Below, in pieces: positions 1 through 11,052 of a stretch of DNA of 64,000 bases; position 1 is the first letter of the stretch, and each line of letters starts with the position of its first letter. The DNA lies in the NCBI GenBank assembly GCA_023213395.1, contig CM041465.1, positions 202,499,741 to 202,563,740 of the forward strand, written 5' to 3'. Under the pieces are notes generated by a model. The model saw nothing but the letters and a program-made list of their open reading frames with translations. It was not told the origin of the DNA and searched no databases. Source of the stretch: Cycas panzhihuaensis (taxonomy: Eukaryota > Cycadophyta). A program made the position numbers and the translations under genes.

Positions 1-1165
1 TTCTTCTCTCTTAGTTGTTGAGTTTATTCTTCTCAATTTTCTTCCTTTTCATTCTTATTTTAAGGATAAAATTAAGAAATATTAATTATATTAAAGGGAG
101 ATAGCTATTCTGAGGCAGGAATTTATCATTGGAATAAAGATTTTTAAAAATTATTAGTTTTGAATTCCTTGACTTTGTTTTCTCTGTTTTCTCTCTTTTC
201 ATAAAATGGGCATATGTGCATGAATGGCATATCTTTGTAGAAATTAGATTACATGAGGTTCAAGGATCCCATAGTGTCTAAAAAACTCCATTAGTAATAT
301 AATCTCTTTATGATTTTAGTTTATTATTTGCTTGCAAAGATATCAATTATAGTTAGTTACATGTAAATTTTATGGGTTGCATATGATTCTTAGTTATTGA
401 AATCTCTTATTGTTATTAAAATCATTCTTAAAATCGAAATCACATGTGCATGAAGTGAAAATTTTTATATAAGCATAATATGTTATTTTAGCTTCCATCA
501 AGTTACACATAATATTGTTTATCATACTATTTGCATCTCATGCCAGTTACTTTAGTGTTTGAAAAGAAGTGTGTTGTGCATCTTTAAGAGATAATATCTT
601 TTTTATTTTGGTGTTCTTTACTTTAAAAAAAAAAAAAATTATATATATATAGACACACACACACACACACATACATATGTGTGTGTATAGAAAAAGAAGT
701 AGCATATATGATTTATTTTCTTAGTTGATTTGAAAAAAAAGTAGTTAGATCTTGTTATTTCATTATTCTTTCCTTTACTTTTATTAAAAAAAAAAAACTA
801 TAAAATCTTCAATTACATCACCCTTTTCTTTATTATAGTAAATCTAAAGAGTTGAAATAATATAAGGAAAAGAGTCCATAGGAAGTATACAAAAAATGTT
901 GTTAGCATAGTTTCAAACTTAGAACTCCTCTATTTGTTTGTGTATGCTAGTGTATCCTAATACTCTCCTTATATCCTAGCCTTTCGTTATCACATGCGTA
1001 CTCAAATCAAATTACATAAGTAGGTAGAGAATCATTCTTAAGAGTTGGTAAAGGTGATCTTTAAGTTCCCATAAGCTTAAGCTTCTTTATCTCTTGATCT
1101 AGACCTAAAACAGAGGAAATATAATATCATTAAGAGATACTTAGTCTAGGTTCAATTAAAGTACA
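1..1165 (+). repeat. Gypsy 5' LTR, 3' portion only
   Basis: This stretch is collinear with 28856-29976 over its whole length, with many substitutions and small indels. Shared blocks include the T-rich start, the run ending TTAAAGGGAGATAGCTAT, and the segment around TTAGAACTCCTCTATTTGTTT. Homology stops at about 1163-1165 and at 29976, which I take as the LTR 3' end. The left copy alone has gained an (AT)n/(AC)n microsatellite at about 641-670. The LTR begins before the window. Confidence 0.8.
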
Positions 1166-2389
1166 CCATCTTTCGAGAGACCATACTGGGGAATTACCAT
1201 TTATTTTTTGTTTAAAGTAATGGAAACTACAACTCCTAATCAAAGACGATCATTAAGACTCTAAGGTCTCCCACTTGATTTTCAACTTCAACCCTCACAC
1301 TCTACTCATGAAGTTTCATCTTCTTATGTTGACCTTTCAGAACATCATATACAAGATACTTATATTTATCCTTCTGAAGATTCAACTCAATTGTATAAAA
1401 TACCGATGGAGTAAGAATACCTTGAGCCCTCTAAATTCCATAGTGATGCTTCTATTATGAGTCCTTTTTTCGTACAAGAAGAAGCTTTTCCTACTCAAGC
1501 ACCCCCATCTTATTATACGTTGGTTCTTACTAAGGTTCCTACTCCTCTTCATATGCCTAGATATCAAGATCCTTTTTAGCTAGAGACTCATACCATGATA
1601 TTCTCTCCTCAACACCATTAATTTGATCCATTATGTGAGGAATATGAGACTATACACGTCAAGCCTTTTGTTGCTCCTGATGTCAACTGATCACCCTTGC
1701 CTTCCCATCCTGCTTCACCTAGGCCACATTCTCCTCCTTTGGGAGAGGTTGAATATCATAAATTGGTTCATGCTCATCCCCTCCCCTCACTTTCCATATT
1801 ACAAGTTCAAACTAGTTCTCCTCATGTAGTACCTTCTACACATGAGGGAACTTCTACTACATATGTTCAAGGTAATCTCAGTCCTTCTCATATCCCCACC
1901 TCTCAACAAGTGGATCTATTTTCTTCAATCCCATAACCTATCCATTCATATCCTACTAAAATAGCTTCTTCTCACCTTGTCACTACCTTAACTCTGTTAC
2001 CACCCCAAGTTTCCTATAGAGTTATATCTTAGGGTATCAGACCTCACATCTCTTCTGTTAAGGCCTCCAATGTAGTTTTTACTTCCCAACCTATTCCTCA
2101 TGCTTATCTTATTTATACTTATTCTTTAGTTAGCCAATCTCAAGTTTTGCGATTTGCTAATCCTACTTCTTCATCTCATTTCCCTAAACCAGTGTCCCAA
2201 AAGGCGCCTTTTCCTTTATTCAATCTTATTCTCCCTTAATACCTTATGCCACAAACCAATTCTATTGTAAATCCTACAGCTTGATTTAATGCTTCGTCTT
2301 CTCTTTCAACTTATTCTTTGCCCCAATAACAAAAACCTATTTCTTTTACCACTACATACCCATCATCCTTATCTCAACGCTCTACCATA

Positions 2390-3230
2390 TTGAGGCCAAG
2401 GAAGCCTTTCTTAGACTACTTGAAGTCTCCCTTCCCGCATGAGGTCCTATTGTCTCATATGCCTCCATTCATACCTAAGTTACCTAAATTCTTAAGTGAT
2501 TCTTCTCAAAATCCAACTTCTCATATACAAATGTTTGCCTTTGCCTATGATGACTTCATGCCATATGACTATGTCATGATACACTTGTTCCCTAAATCAC
2601 TTCAAAGTGATGCATTAAAGTGGTTGTATCACCTTCCTTCTACTTCTATTCTCTCATTCCAATAATTGGTTGACTCTTTCATTAATTACTTTGATATAAT
2701 GAGACCTTTTGAATCTAACATAAAATTACTTTTTGGCCATTAAACAAAATCATGATAAAACTTCTAGGGACTTTGTGAGGAGATTTTAAGACCAAGTAAA
2801 CGTGTGTCATTCTCGAATTGATCCTAGTCTCATTTTTTATCTATTTACCATTGCTTTAAAGCCACATGTGCATCTTGAAGTACTTAAGCTTGGTCCCCAA
2901 ACCTATGAAGAAGTTGTTGATCAATGTTTAGCCTTAAAAACTTTCAAAATATAAGTAGATGTTAAAAGGTTGGGAAATCTATCCCTTCTAAAGAGACCAT
3001 TCAAATGACTAAGACTTCCCATCTTGACCCAACCTATGATCATCTGACTTCTTCTATTAGGTCATTAGAGCATACGATCAACACTAAACTATGTGTTAAT
3101 GTTCCTATAGAAAATCAGTCTCCTCAAGAAATAAAGGTTATTCATCTTATTAAAGGGAGAAAGAAACAAGTTCCACCTATACCTTCTCCTTATTTTAGAA
3201 ATATGAAGTGGTGATATTATCACTAAATAG
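2390..3230 (+). pseudogene. Gypsy gag remnant (retrotrans_gag-like)
   Basis: The 91-residue open stretch at 2390-2665 contains the signature seen in plant gypsy gag, with LFPKSLQSDALKWLYHLP in the place of the family's usual L-x-G-A-A-x-x-W-F motif. The following frames (2665-3000) continue the gag domain but are broken by several stops and frameshifts, for example at 2663 and around 2745. Downstream, 3340-3500 is rich in K, S, N and P codons, as expected for the gag tail, but no CCHC knuckle is visible. An upstream Pro/Ser/His-rich stretch (1275-2380) is also broken and may be the N-terminal gag extension. This was a virus-like-particle structural protein; it is not functional now. Confidence 0.65.
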
Positions 3231-3535
3231 ACACCCACAATAGAAGTGAATGTCACATAGTTTAGTGCATAACCTAAAATATAAGCATTCAAATAAATCA
3301 TCCTTTTAAAACATCGCAAGACCAAATGATTCACAAAGACCCTCTAACTCAACATAAAGATAAGGGAAACAAAGATGATAAAGGCAAGGCAAAACAGATG
3401 TAAGATAATGAAGATGAAAACTCTAGTTCTAATTCATCCAAGAAGACTACTACTCCTTCTAATCCTTTAATGAAGCACGTGAATGGTTAAGCTTGCCCAC
3501 CTCCTAAAGGTGGTGAGACCAAGAGAACTATCAAC

Positions 3536-4260
3536 ATGGTAGAGATTACAAAGAGTGTAGGTCCATTCAAATCATTAGATAATTTGATGTTCAAAAATCC
3601 TGACTCTTTACCTCTTGTTCCCCCTCATCCCATCATGTTTAGATCCATTCCTTCTAATTTAAAAGATGGATCATTTTCCTTGGTCGATGAGTTGAAGACT
3701 ATTCTTGTCAGTATTTCAGTTATAGATTTGCTAAAGTGTTGGCCCAAGTAACGTCAACTCTTATTCGATGCATTGAGAGTTCGCGCTATAGTCAGTTCAT
3801 CTACTTCCAAACTTTCTTTTAATTTAGCCATATTGCCTACTCATACCACTCATGTTCTGAATGATACACTCCCATTCTACATTGAAATTATTAAAGATGA
3901 TATTAATATTAAATATGTTATCATCGATGAGGAAACATCTGTCAATGTAATCCCTCTACATCTTGTTGAGGATCTAGAGATTTTGGTCTTTGACCCTATT
4001 GAGTGGATTTACCAAGGATATGATAAGAATTAAAAAGTTTCCCTTGGTCAAGTCACTCTCCCTCTAATCCTGGAAGAAAAAATGATTTATTATTAATCTT
4101 GACCTAGAATATAATATCCTTTTGGGTAGACCTTGGATTACCCAAATGGCTATTATCTGTTCTTCCCTTTTGGGTGAACTTTAGTTCATCCATGAAGGAG
4201 AATTAAAGATTATTAAATGTAGGCTGAAACCTATTAAATAATCGGTCTCACTCATTGAGG
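3536..4260 (+). pseudogene. Gypsy aspartic protease remnant
   Basis: The open segment 3773-4033 carries a retropepsin-like active-site region reading IIDEETSVNVIPLHLVEDL. Gypsy elements of this group usually have D-G-G-A/S-S-V-N-V, so the catalytic Asp is kept but the two following Gly are replaced by Glu, which should abolish activity. The flap and C-terminal part (4034-4150) are recognisable only as fragments with stops (Y-P-F-G for the usual Y-x-x-L-L-G-R-x-W). The protease would have cut the gag-pol polyprotein. It lies between gag and RT, as expected. Confidence 0.6.
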
Positions 4261-5500
4261 CTTTCTCTAAACCTAGTGAGTCATCTAACTCTTTGGAATA
4301 TTTCTTTCAATCTCTAGGTTTAAGGCAGTATTTTGCCACTAAAACTCCTCCTTCTTAAGGAGAAGTAAAGGGTGTTGATTTAGTTTAAATTATCCCTATT
4401 AAACCAGGTTCTTTATCTACTCCTCATTCTTTGGTTTCCTCTTCTTCTTCTTATGAAGAAATGACATCACACTCTAGTACATCATGTGAGGAAGCAACTA
4501 TGAGTGAAATTACTGATTCAAGTATTCTGCTTTCTACTTAAAGTTATTTCTCCAAGTTTTGTGTTTGTATTTAATGATCAATACTTCGGTTTCTTATATT
4601 ATGATCGTTCCTTTAACTATCATGTGGTCTCCTTTTCACATGATGTGCCCACTAATATTACACTTCTTTTTTCTCAGTCTTATCTTTTTATTACATGGTT
4701 AGATAGACATAAGAAGAAGATGTTGTTGCATAGGCACCTAGATCTAAAATCAAATGATAAGGCTATTCCTTTACATGTTATATCTCAAAGGAATCAAAAT
4801 ACATCCAATCGAGTATGAGAAATGAATTTAGTCTCTATCATTTCTTTTCCTTCTTATTCTCCTATTTAGAACTCCCCATCATCCCTTGTTTTTATGTCTT
4901 TGTCTAATCAAAATCATCATTCTTACCATCAAAATTTTGAGCAAACCTTCACTTTGACTTGGGAATTCATTGATAGACTCATTCCTTTTCCTCAAGCCTC
5001 TTCAATCATTGAGTTTGAACCTACTTATCCAAACTCTTTGTTTGATGATTCCCCACCTTTTATGTCATTTTCCTTATCTACCAATCCCCCTAAAAGTCTT
5101 CTCCTTGTTGACCTCTTTCATTTAGATCATTTTAAAAATGACAAGGTGATCCTTGAGCATTTAGTGGGATCAACTCCTAATCTTCTTTCTTATCATCATA
5201 AGTTGAAGAGGGTAATGTTATGCTCATGGACGAAACTAAAGATATTGACTTAGAATTAGGGGATACCCCTAAAATTATTAAGCTTAGAGATAATTGTACT
5301 CCTTAAGAGATATCTTAGTTCAAAGATCTCCTCCACGAGTTTCATTCAATTTTTTACTTAGGAGTATAATAATATCCAAGATCTTGATCCCTGCGTTATT
5401 AAACATATTATTCCTTCCATTCTTAGTATTAAACCCAAATTCCAAAAACAACAACTTATTCATCTACATCTTTTCGCTACTATCAAATAGGAAGTCAAGA
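4260..5500 (+). pseudogene. Gypsy PR-RT spacer, degenerate
   Basis: Open stretches at 4504-4818 (104 codons) and 4894-5253 (119 codons) lie between protease and RT in the same orientation. They are rich in Ser, Phe, His and Pro and show no motif I recognise. Tat-like elements often have a long linker here, so I read them as linker plus the start of the RT domain. The piece at 5330-5500 resembles the lead-in to RT. No independent gene is claimed. Confidence 0.4.
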
Positions 5501-6046
5501 AACTGTTAAGAGTTGGATTTATTGAGAGTGTCAATTAGTCTCAATGGGTTTCGAATATAGTCCTAGTTGCCAAGAAAAATAACTCAATTTAAATATGTAT
5601 TGACTTTTAGGATATTAACGATGCTTGTCCCAAAGATAACTTTTCTCTTTCTTTTCTTGATCAAATTTGGTATCAAATGACTAGTTTTGAGGTCATGTCC
5701 CTTATGGATAGGTTCTTCAGATATAATCAAATTTCTTTTACACCATGATATTATCATAAGATAGCTTTTACTATCCCTTAGGGTACCTTCATTTATAAAG
5801 TCATGCCTTTCGGGTTGAAAAATGTCGGGGCTATTTACCAAAGAGCAATGGTCTATATATTTCATGATTTAATTGGCAATATTATTACCATATATTTGGA
5901 TGACATGTAGAAAGTATTATTTGTATTTGAATCCATCTAAATGTGTTTTTACTGTAACTTTAGGAAGGATGTTAGGCAATATCGTCTCTCACAATGGAAT
6001 AAGAATAGACCCTGATAAAGAAAGGACAATTGTTGATATGCTCCTC
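5500..6046 (+). pseudogene. Gypsy reverse transcriptase, N-terminal two thirds
   Basis: Recognisable RT blocks run in order: FIESVN-SQWVSNIVLVAKK, ICIDF-DINDACPKDNF, SLMDRFFRYNQI (family FLDGFSGYNQI), FIYKVMPFGLKN at about 5793-5823, and the catalytic box YLDD at 5893-5904. At least six in-frame stops are present. Right after YLDD there is a frame-shifting deletion, with about 35 residues missing before LNPSKCVF at about 5925. The region stops at about 6046 inside the motif preceding the RT-RNase H connection, where the LTR of element F starts. The rest of pol reappears on the minus strand from about 18460. Confidence 0.85.
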
Positions 6047-6444
6047 CTATTAGAAATAAAGATGAAATAATATAAACTCATGAGTATAAAACATCAAACA
6101 TGTAAATTAAACATCATCAAACATAATCATTACTACAAGACACCAAGATTTATATGTAGAAAACCCAATGTGGGAAAAACCATGGGAGAAGGTGGAATTA
6201 GGACTCCACTTATGATCATAAGGATTACATCTTTCTCCTCTCTCCTTTCTCAAGTTTTCAAGTGGTGAGAGTACAAATATATAGTGATAATCACCTCACG
6301 AGTAGCCTATCATATACAATGAGCTGTTACATCATGTAATAGTGGGATAACATCGATATGTATATATCTCACATATCTCGAAGTAGGTGAATGGTGGGAA
6401 GTGCGTGTGTACATCATGTATACATTAAATATTATGTTTTAACA
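6046..6444 (-). repeat. Element F 3' LTR (reverse orientation)
   Basis: This is the reverse complement of 18478-18880. Both copies start TGTTAAAACATAAT and share the block around the open stretch reading GGAGTCCTAACTCCACC and the segment ATACTCATGAGTTTATATTATT. The copy lacks about 35 bp at its 3' end compared with the plus copy, and gypsy RT lacks about ten codons at the same junction. One small deletion across the insertion boundary would explain both. Confidence 0.85.
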
Positions 6445-6778
6445 CCCACCCCCCCGCCCCCATAATGTATAATATCCTTAAATCTTGATCTTGGGTCTTC
6501 ATGTCTTCATCTTATATATTGGTACCTGTAACTGTCACCTGTATTCTGTATGCAGTATCACCTATAACCTATATCTTGTAACCTGTTTCATGTATATTAT
6601 GGGTGAATTCCTCACACTGTATAGATCGAGAAGAGCTTCTATATTAATCACCAAAATCATATGTAACCTATAAAAGAACTATAACTATATGCTATCTCTA
6701 TAAACCTATATATGAAGTGTTTTGTGCACATCTTTATATCTTCACCTGTGTGGTGGCTATTTTTAATCTATATTAAGT
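6445..6778 (-). mobile_element. Element F 3' internal end with G-rich polypurine tract
   Basis: Directly abutting the F LTR is a run of C at 6445-6461, which on the minus strand reads as a 17-nt tract of G with single A/C/T interruptions. That is where a plus-strand primer (polypurine tract) must lie. It is unusually G-pure compared with the PPTs of the other elements here (AAGGGGGAGAA type). The remaining 300 bp show scattered ACCTGTA/ACCTATA-like repeats and no coding sequence. Confidence 0.6.
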
Positions 6779-7107
6779 TGTCTATTATTAAAAAATGTGA
6801 CCATACCACCTAATGTAAAGTGGACCTCCTATTTATGAGCCTAATTATGTGGTGGAATTGTCTCTATTGTGGTGACCTAATGGATGTAATTATGATTATA
6901 TTTGGCACTTTAGATCTATAAATATAGATCAAAGTCCATCTTTATGTATCATCATTTTGTCAAAATGTAATTATTATTCATTTGTAGGTTTTCACCTATA
7001 GGGGCTTCTCACGGTAATATGTTGTCTCGTGCAATCTATTTCTGCTTATAATCTACCTAATGTGAAAGATCCTGTCGACCTTGTTGCTTCAGTTGCATTT
7101 TCTAACA
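6779..7107 (+). repeat. Element G 5' LTR
   Basis: This matches the reverse complement of 20393-20714 with scattered substitutions. Shared blocks include GACCATACCACCTAATG, TTTGGCACTTTAGATCTATA and GATCCTGTCGACCTTGTT. It ends in TCTAACA immediately before a tRNA-Met primer site, so this is a 5' LTR. The start is degraded (TGTCTATTATT against TGTTAGAAAAT in the other copy). Confidence 0.88.
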
Positions 7108-7120
7108 TGGTATCAGAGCG
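7108..7120 (+). promoter_or_regulatory. Element G primer-binding site (tRNA-iMet)
   Basis: TGGTATCAGAGCG lies directly after the LTR terminus. The first 12 bases are complementary to the 3' end of plant initiator-Met tRNA, the standard primer of many copia elements. Confidence 0.9.
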
Positions 7121-10100
7121 TAGAGGTCGTGCACAGGAAGATGAACATTGTTGGAGGTCCAATCGATGGTGCCAGGTCGTGCTGGCTTGCCCTTTGCAGA
7201 TTGGCGTGCCCAATAACCCTGCAGAACAACCACGGTAGAACAGATGATCATTGGTAGATCCCGGGTACCTTCTGCCATTGTTACAGGTATTCTAAGCTAT
7301 ATGGAGGTGTGTGGAGGAATGTTGACTCTATATCTAGCCATGCAAGTGTTGTTTAAGCCTGTTGAAGGTGCTAGATCCCCGTTTGATGTTTCCATTGAGT
7401 TTGGATGCCCTAGAGTTTATTGCCAGCCCATGTTGCTGGTGGGAGAGTGTTGAAACCCTAACAAGCCCGTTGCAGTATTGTGAAGTCATATTACTACAAA
7501 TATATAAATGTATGCTCAATATTTAATCTCTTAAATAATAGTTACCCTCGTGAATATGTATATGCAGTGATATGGTCGCCAGTGATAAATACAAGGTGAT
7601 AAAGTGGCACGGTTGTTGCCCTTTAATGTATTTATGTCATTGTTCCTTTGCCCAACCTGCATGATAAATATTTTCAATTCTTGGTATATTTTATCAACCT
7701 GGCATTGTGATATACCTCTGTCGCCCATGCATTTGTACAATTGTATTGTTGATGTCACCCGGTAAGTGATGATACTATCATAGTGTATGCACAATATTAT
7801 GAGTCACAGCTGTGTTGTTGTCATCCTTCTGTTTATGCCGCAACTGCCAGTTTTTTCTTTCATATTAATACAGTAGTGATAGATGATAACTGTTTGTGTG
7901 ATGAGTATATCGGTCTACGTATGGAGATAACCCTGCATTGATGATGTAGCCCAGTCGTGATGGTCCTGTGATAAAGCTGTCATTGTATTTAATTAGTTCT
8001 TCAGTCTGTTAATTTTTGTCACCCGCAAAGTGTGTATGTGCAGTTGCATGTGATATTCTAGTTATTGTTGGCTTTGATCCATTACAGTATGAATGTTGTG
8101 ATGGAAGTTATCGTTTTAAGTATTCAGTTCACACATACATTGCATCACTCATAAGTGATAACTATATGCATCTTTCTCCTGTGTCTATAATGAAGGGTTT
8201 ATCTACATGTGTCACCCATATAGAGATACCCATATGTGTAGCCGTGATAATATGATGTTCACAATTCTTAGCCATACTATTCTCTATTTCTTTTGTTGTC
8301 TACATTATGTAACAGTTTGCAGTTGAAATCTATGATATTGATTAGTTCATCGGCTAGTGAGTTGAGGTCGCCCGTGATGAAACATATTGTCTACATGATT
8401 ATCGTGTGAAGAGGTTTGCTACATATCGCACTTGTGATACATTGTACATGATGCATCGTCACCGATTGAATATGGAGTCTGCATATATGTCGGATAGACT
8501 ACCATGGAGATGTATTTATGCCGTCGAGCCAGAATATATTGTCACTGTCTATATTTTTTTGCTATCTTTTATTAATCGTCAGACCTTCATATATATGTTG
8601 TTTATGTATGATGGCAGTGGCTATTGAGGTAATGACTGCCTGATACCTCGGTTGGAGTTCAGTGACTTGCAGACTGCCTATTCAGGGTTTATTATACATG
8701 CAGCCATTGTTTTAATCCTGCGTGTTAATAGCCTACACGTGGACTGCCTATTATCGGATCGAGCCCTGTTGATATTTTGTTGATCTCACTAGTCTGCGAT
8801 AACCATAATGTGTCGTTGCCTTTGATTTTTACATCTATATATTCGCGGTTGATGCAATTGCGTTGTCGTCTCATATAAACCTGTAATACGCAAGTCTAAT
8901 CGAGTCGCCCTTTGAAGTCGCCCGTGCGTCAATACGCAGATATATTGTTTGGAGATTTAAAAATTTTATATAAAGTCTCCATAACACGCCACCAATATTT
9001 GATTTTATAAAGTCATTTTAATATGGTTTATGATTTTATATTAGTGTGCCTCATATATGATATTATTAAGTTAAGCATTTTGTTGATATATTTTTGATAT
9101 ATCATAAGTCTCTAGGATATCATTATCAAGAAAAGTTTTTATAGCCATGGTTGTGTGATATTAAGTCATTTTGTTATCTCTTGAATTATGTTATTTTAAG
9201 ATGGTATTATATCACATAGAAGTAAAGTAGATTAAGCCATGCTTTGTGATGATGATGTATGCATTTTGAGTTGGTTATTTAATGTATTTTTTCAAAATGA
9301 AGAGGGACTTGTATAAGACTTTGGCTTGATGAATATGTAACATTGATAAGGCGAGTTTGAGGGTGTGAATAATGGGCAAAGAAGGGCAAGATATGGTAAT
9401 TGTTACATGTAATTTACATGGCAAGTTTCTGTGCTGTTTTAAAGGCGAATCTGGTCGAGTTTGATGGGCAGATTTATAGGCAAAATTGGGCGAGGTTGAG
9501 GGCAAGATGAGGCAAAGGTAGGCTTGTTGCATGTGTGTTATATGGCAAGATTGGGCAAGAGTTTGGGTGTATGTTGAGAGCAGGTTATAAGGGCAAAATT
9601 GGGCATGCTTGTTGGGTAGATTAAGAGCAGGTTTCATGGGCGAGTTTGGGCAAAGAAGAACACGAGCATGAGATACCTTATTGAAACTTATTACAAACTT
9701 TATTACTATTTGAGTATGGCATTGATCATTGCACAAAATTAGTGAAATTTATGTGATTATTCACTGAAATAAATGTGTTTTTATTAATGGATTACATTCA
9801 ACTTTAGTTGCATCAGATGTATATGAGGTGATGAAGTTTAGAATTTGCTTATATAAATGGTTGTTGGATTGATGATAGCATAAGGTTTGTGGCCTTATTT
9901 AATGCTGGTTCAACATAGGTGCATATTTGAACAAGTCTGATGTGGAACCGAAGTAAAGTGTTTGATGAAAAATTGAAGTGTGAATGGAAAGGTCTAAGAC
10001 GAGAAGCCTTAAAATCAGTTATGCCTTTGTCATAGTATGTATACAGTTGGCATGTTAGGTTGCATTATAGGTGTTTATCATGATGTAGATGTTGAGGTTG

Positions 10101-10702
10101 GTGCATGTTGTAGTTTGCCTCCTATGGTTTGTTGGCATAAGCTGTAGCGAACAGGTATAGGTATCCCTTTTGTGACTATTCGTGGCATAATTTCCCCTTA
10201 TGTTTTGTATTTGGACCATGTCAGAAGCCTTCCATTCGTTTCCTTAGTGCATTGGAGTGCACATATCTTAGACGGAGATTACAGCAGCAGGATTGCAAGC
10301 GTTTGAAGCATATCAGTTGTTCAGCTTACAAACAGTGTGATCTGCAAGGGGAAATGCATGTGATTAGTCTAGATGTTACAAATTTATTGATATATCATGT
10401 TGAGTATCATTTGACTAAAGTTTTATCCTTCATTGCTTCACCTTTCTGAGTCGTTATTCAGCAAGTGTGAAGGTTTGTTTGCCTAACATTATGCTTGAGA
10501 TGGAAGCAAGATTTAGTGACATGCTAATGATGAGGAGCTATTAGATGATGTGACATGGATTGCAACCCCATGTTCCATTAATAGTTAAAGACCTCTAGGA
10601 TGATGGAAGATCATGGATTAGCATGCCAGTCAAAACTTGAGATAGATACCAATGTTCCAGTGAGTACAGATTTACGATGGAGATCTATATTGAAGCAAGT
10701 AC
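7121..10702 (+). mobile_element. Element G internal region, 5' part, no coding motif
   Basis: About 3.6 kb between the G primer site and the LTR of element A. No gag, protease, RT or integrase motif can be seen on either strand. Base composition is richer in G and T than the surroundings, with frequent GTCACCCG and GTCGCCCGTG-like words at 7980-8920. The longest open stretch (153 codons, minus strand, 9275-9736) comes from a cluster of GGGCAA/GGGCGA words. G is therefore probably a non-autonomous element with a long non-coding interior, of the type called LARD, unless its pol was lost. Confidence 0.55.
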
Positions 10703-11037
10703 TGTTGGGAATAATCCCAATGTTCGTGCACCAGAGCGCTTAGGGCCCCTCAAAGCCACCTTTGAGGGCCCCTAGGGCACCTTGAGCCATTCAATAGCCA
10801 CCCGGACCGACCACTCATTTGAGGTACGTATCACCGTTATTTATTTTAATATTTTTTTAAACTAACCTTAATTGTTGTGCAGCTAGGGTGATGGCACCCG
10901 ACGCCTCCCCGAATTCTCTATTTAAGGGTTGGGAATACCTCCCTCGTGTTTATTAACATCGCCATTCTATTAGAAATTGCCGTTGTACTCAAGATGCGAT
11001 CGTTATGATGTCCTGCTCTACTCCTCCGGCTCCATCA
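10703..11037 (+). repeat. Element A 5' LTR
   Basis: 335 bp starting TGTTGGGAATAATC and ending CTCCATCA. It contains a TATTTAAG-like box at about 10917-10925 followed by a GC-richer segment, a plausible promoter for the element. Identity to 23554-23888 is about 96% by eye. Confidence 0.95.
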
Positions 11038-11039
11038 TT

Positions 11040-11052
11040 TGGTATCAGAGCC
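11040..11052 (+). promoter_or_regulatory. Element A primer-binding site (tRNA-iMet)
   Basis: TGGTATCAGAGCC starts two bases after the LTR end and matches the full 13-base complement of the initiator-Met tRNA 3' end. Confidence 0.95.

Noticed and set aside
7108-7120. tRNA gene for the tRNA-Met-like 3' end sequences at 7108, 11040, 15025, 45992, 46206 and 56638
   Set aside because: Each lies directly after an LTR end and lacks the rest of a tRNA; they are primer-binding sites.
9275-9736. 153-codon open stretch on the minus strand
   Set aside because: It follows from clustered GGGCAA/GGGCGA words, has no known motif, no codon-bias signal, and lies inside the non-coding interior of element G.
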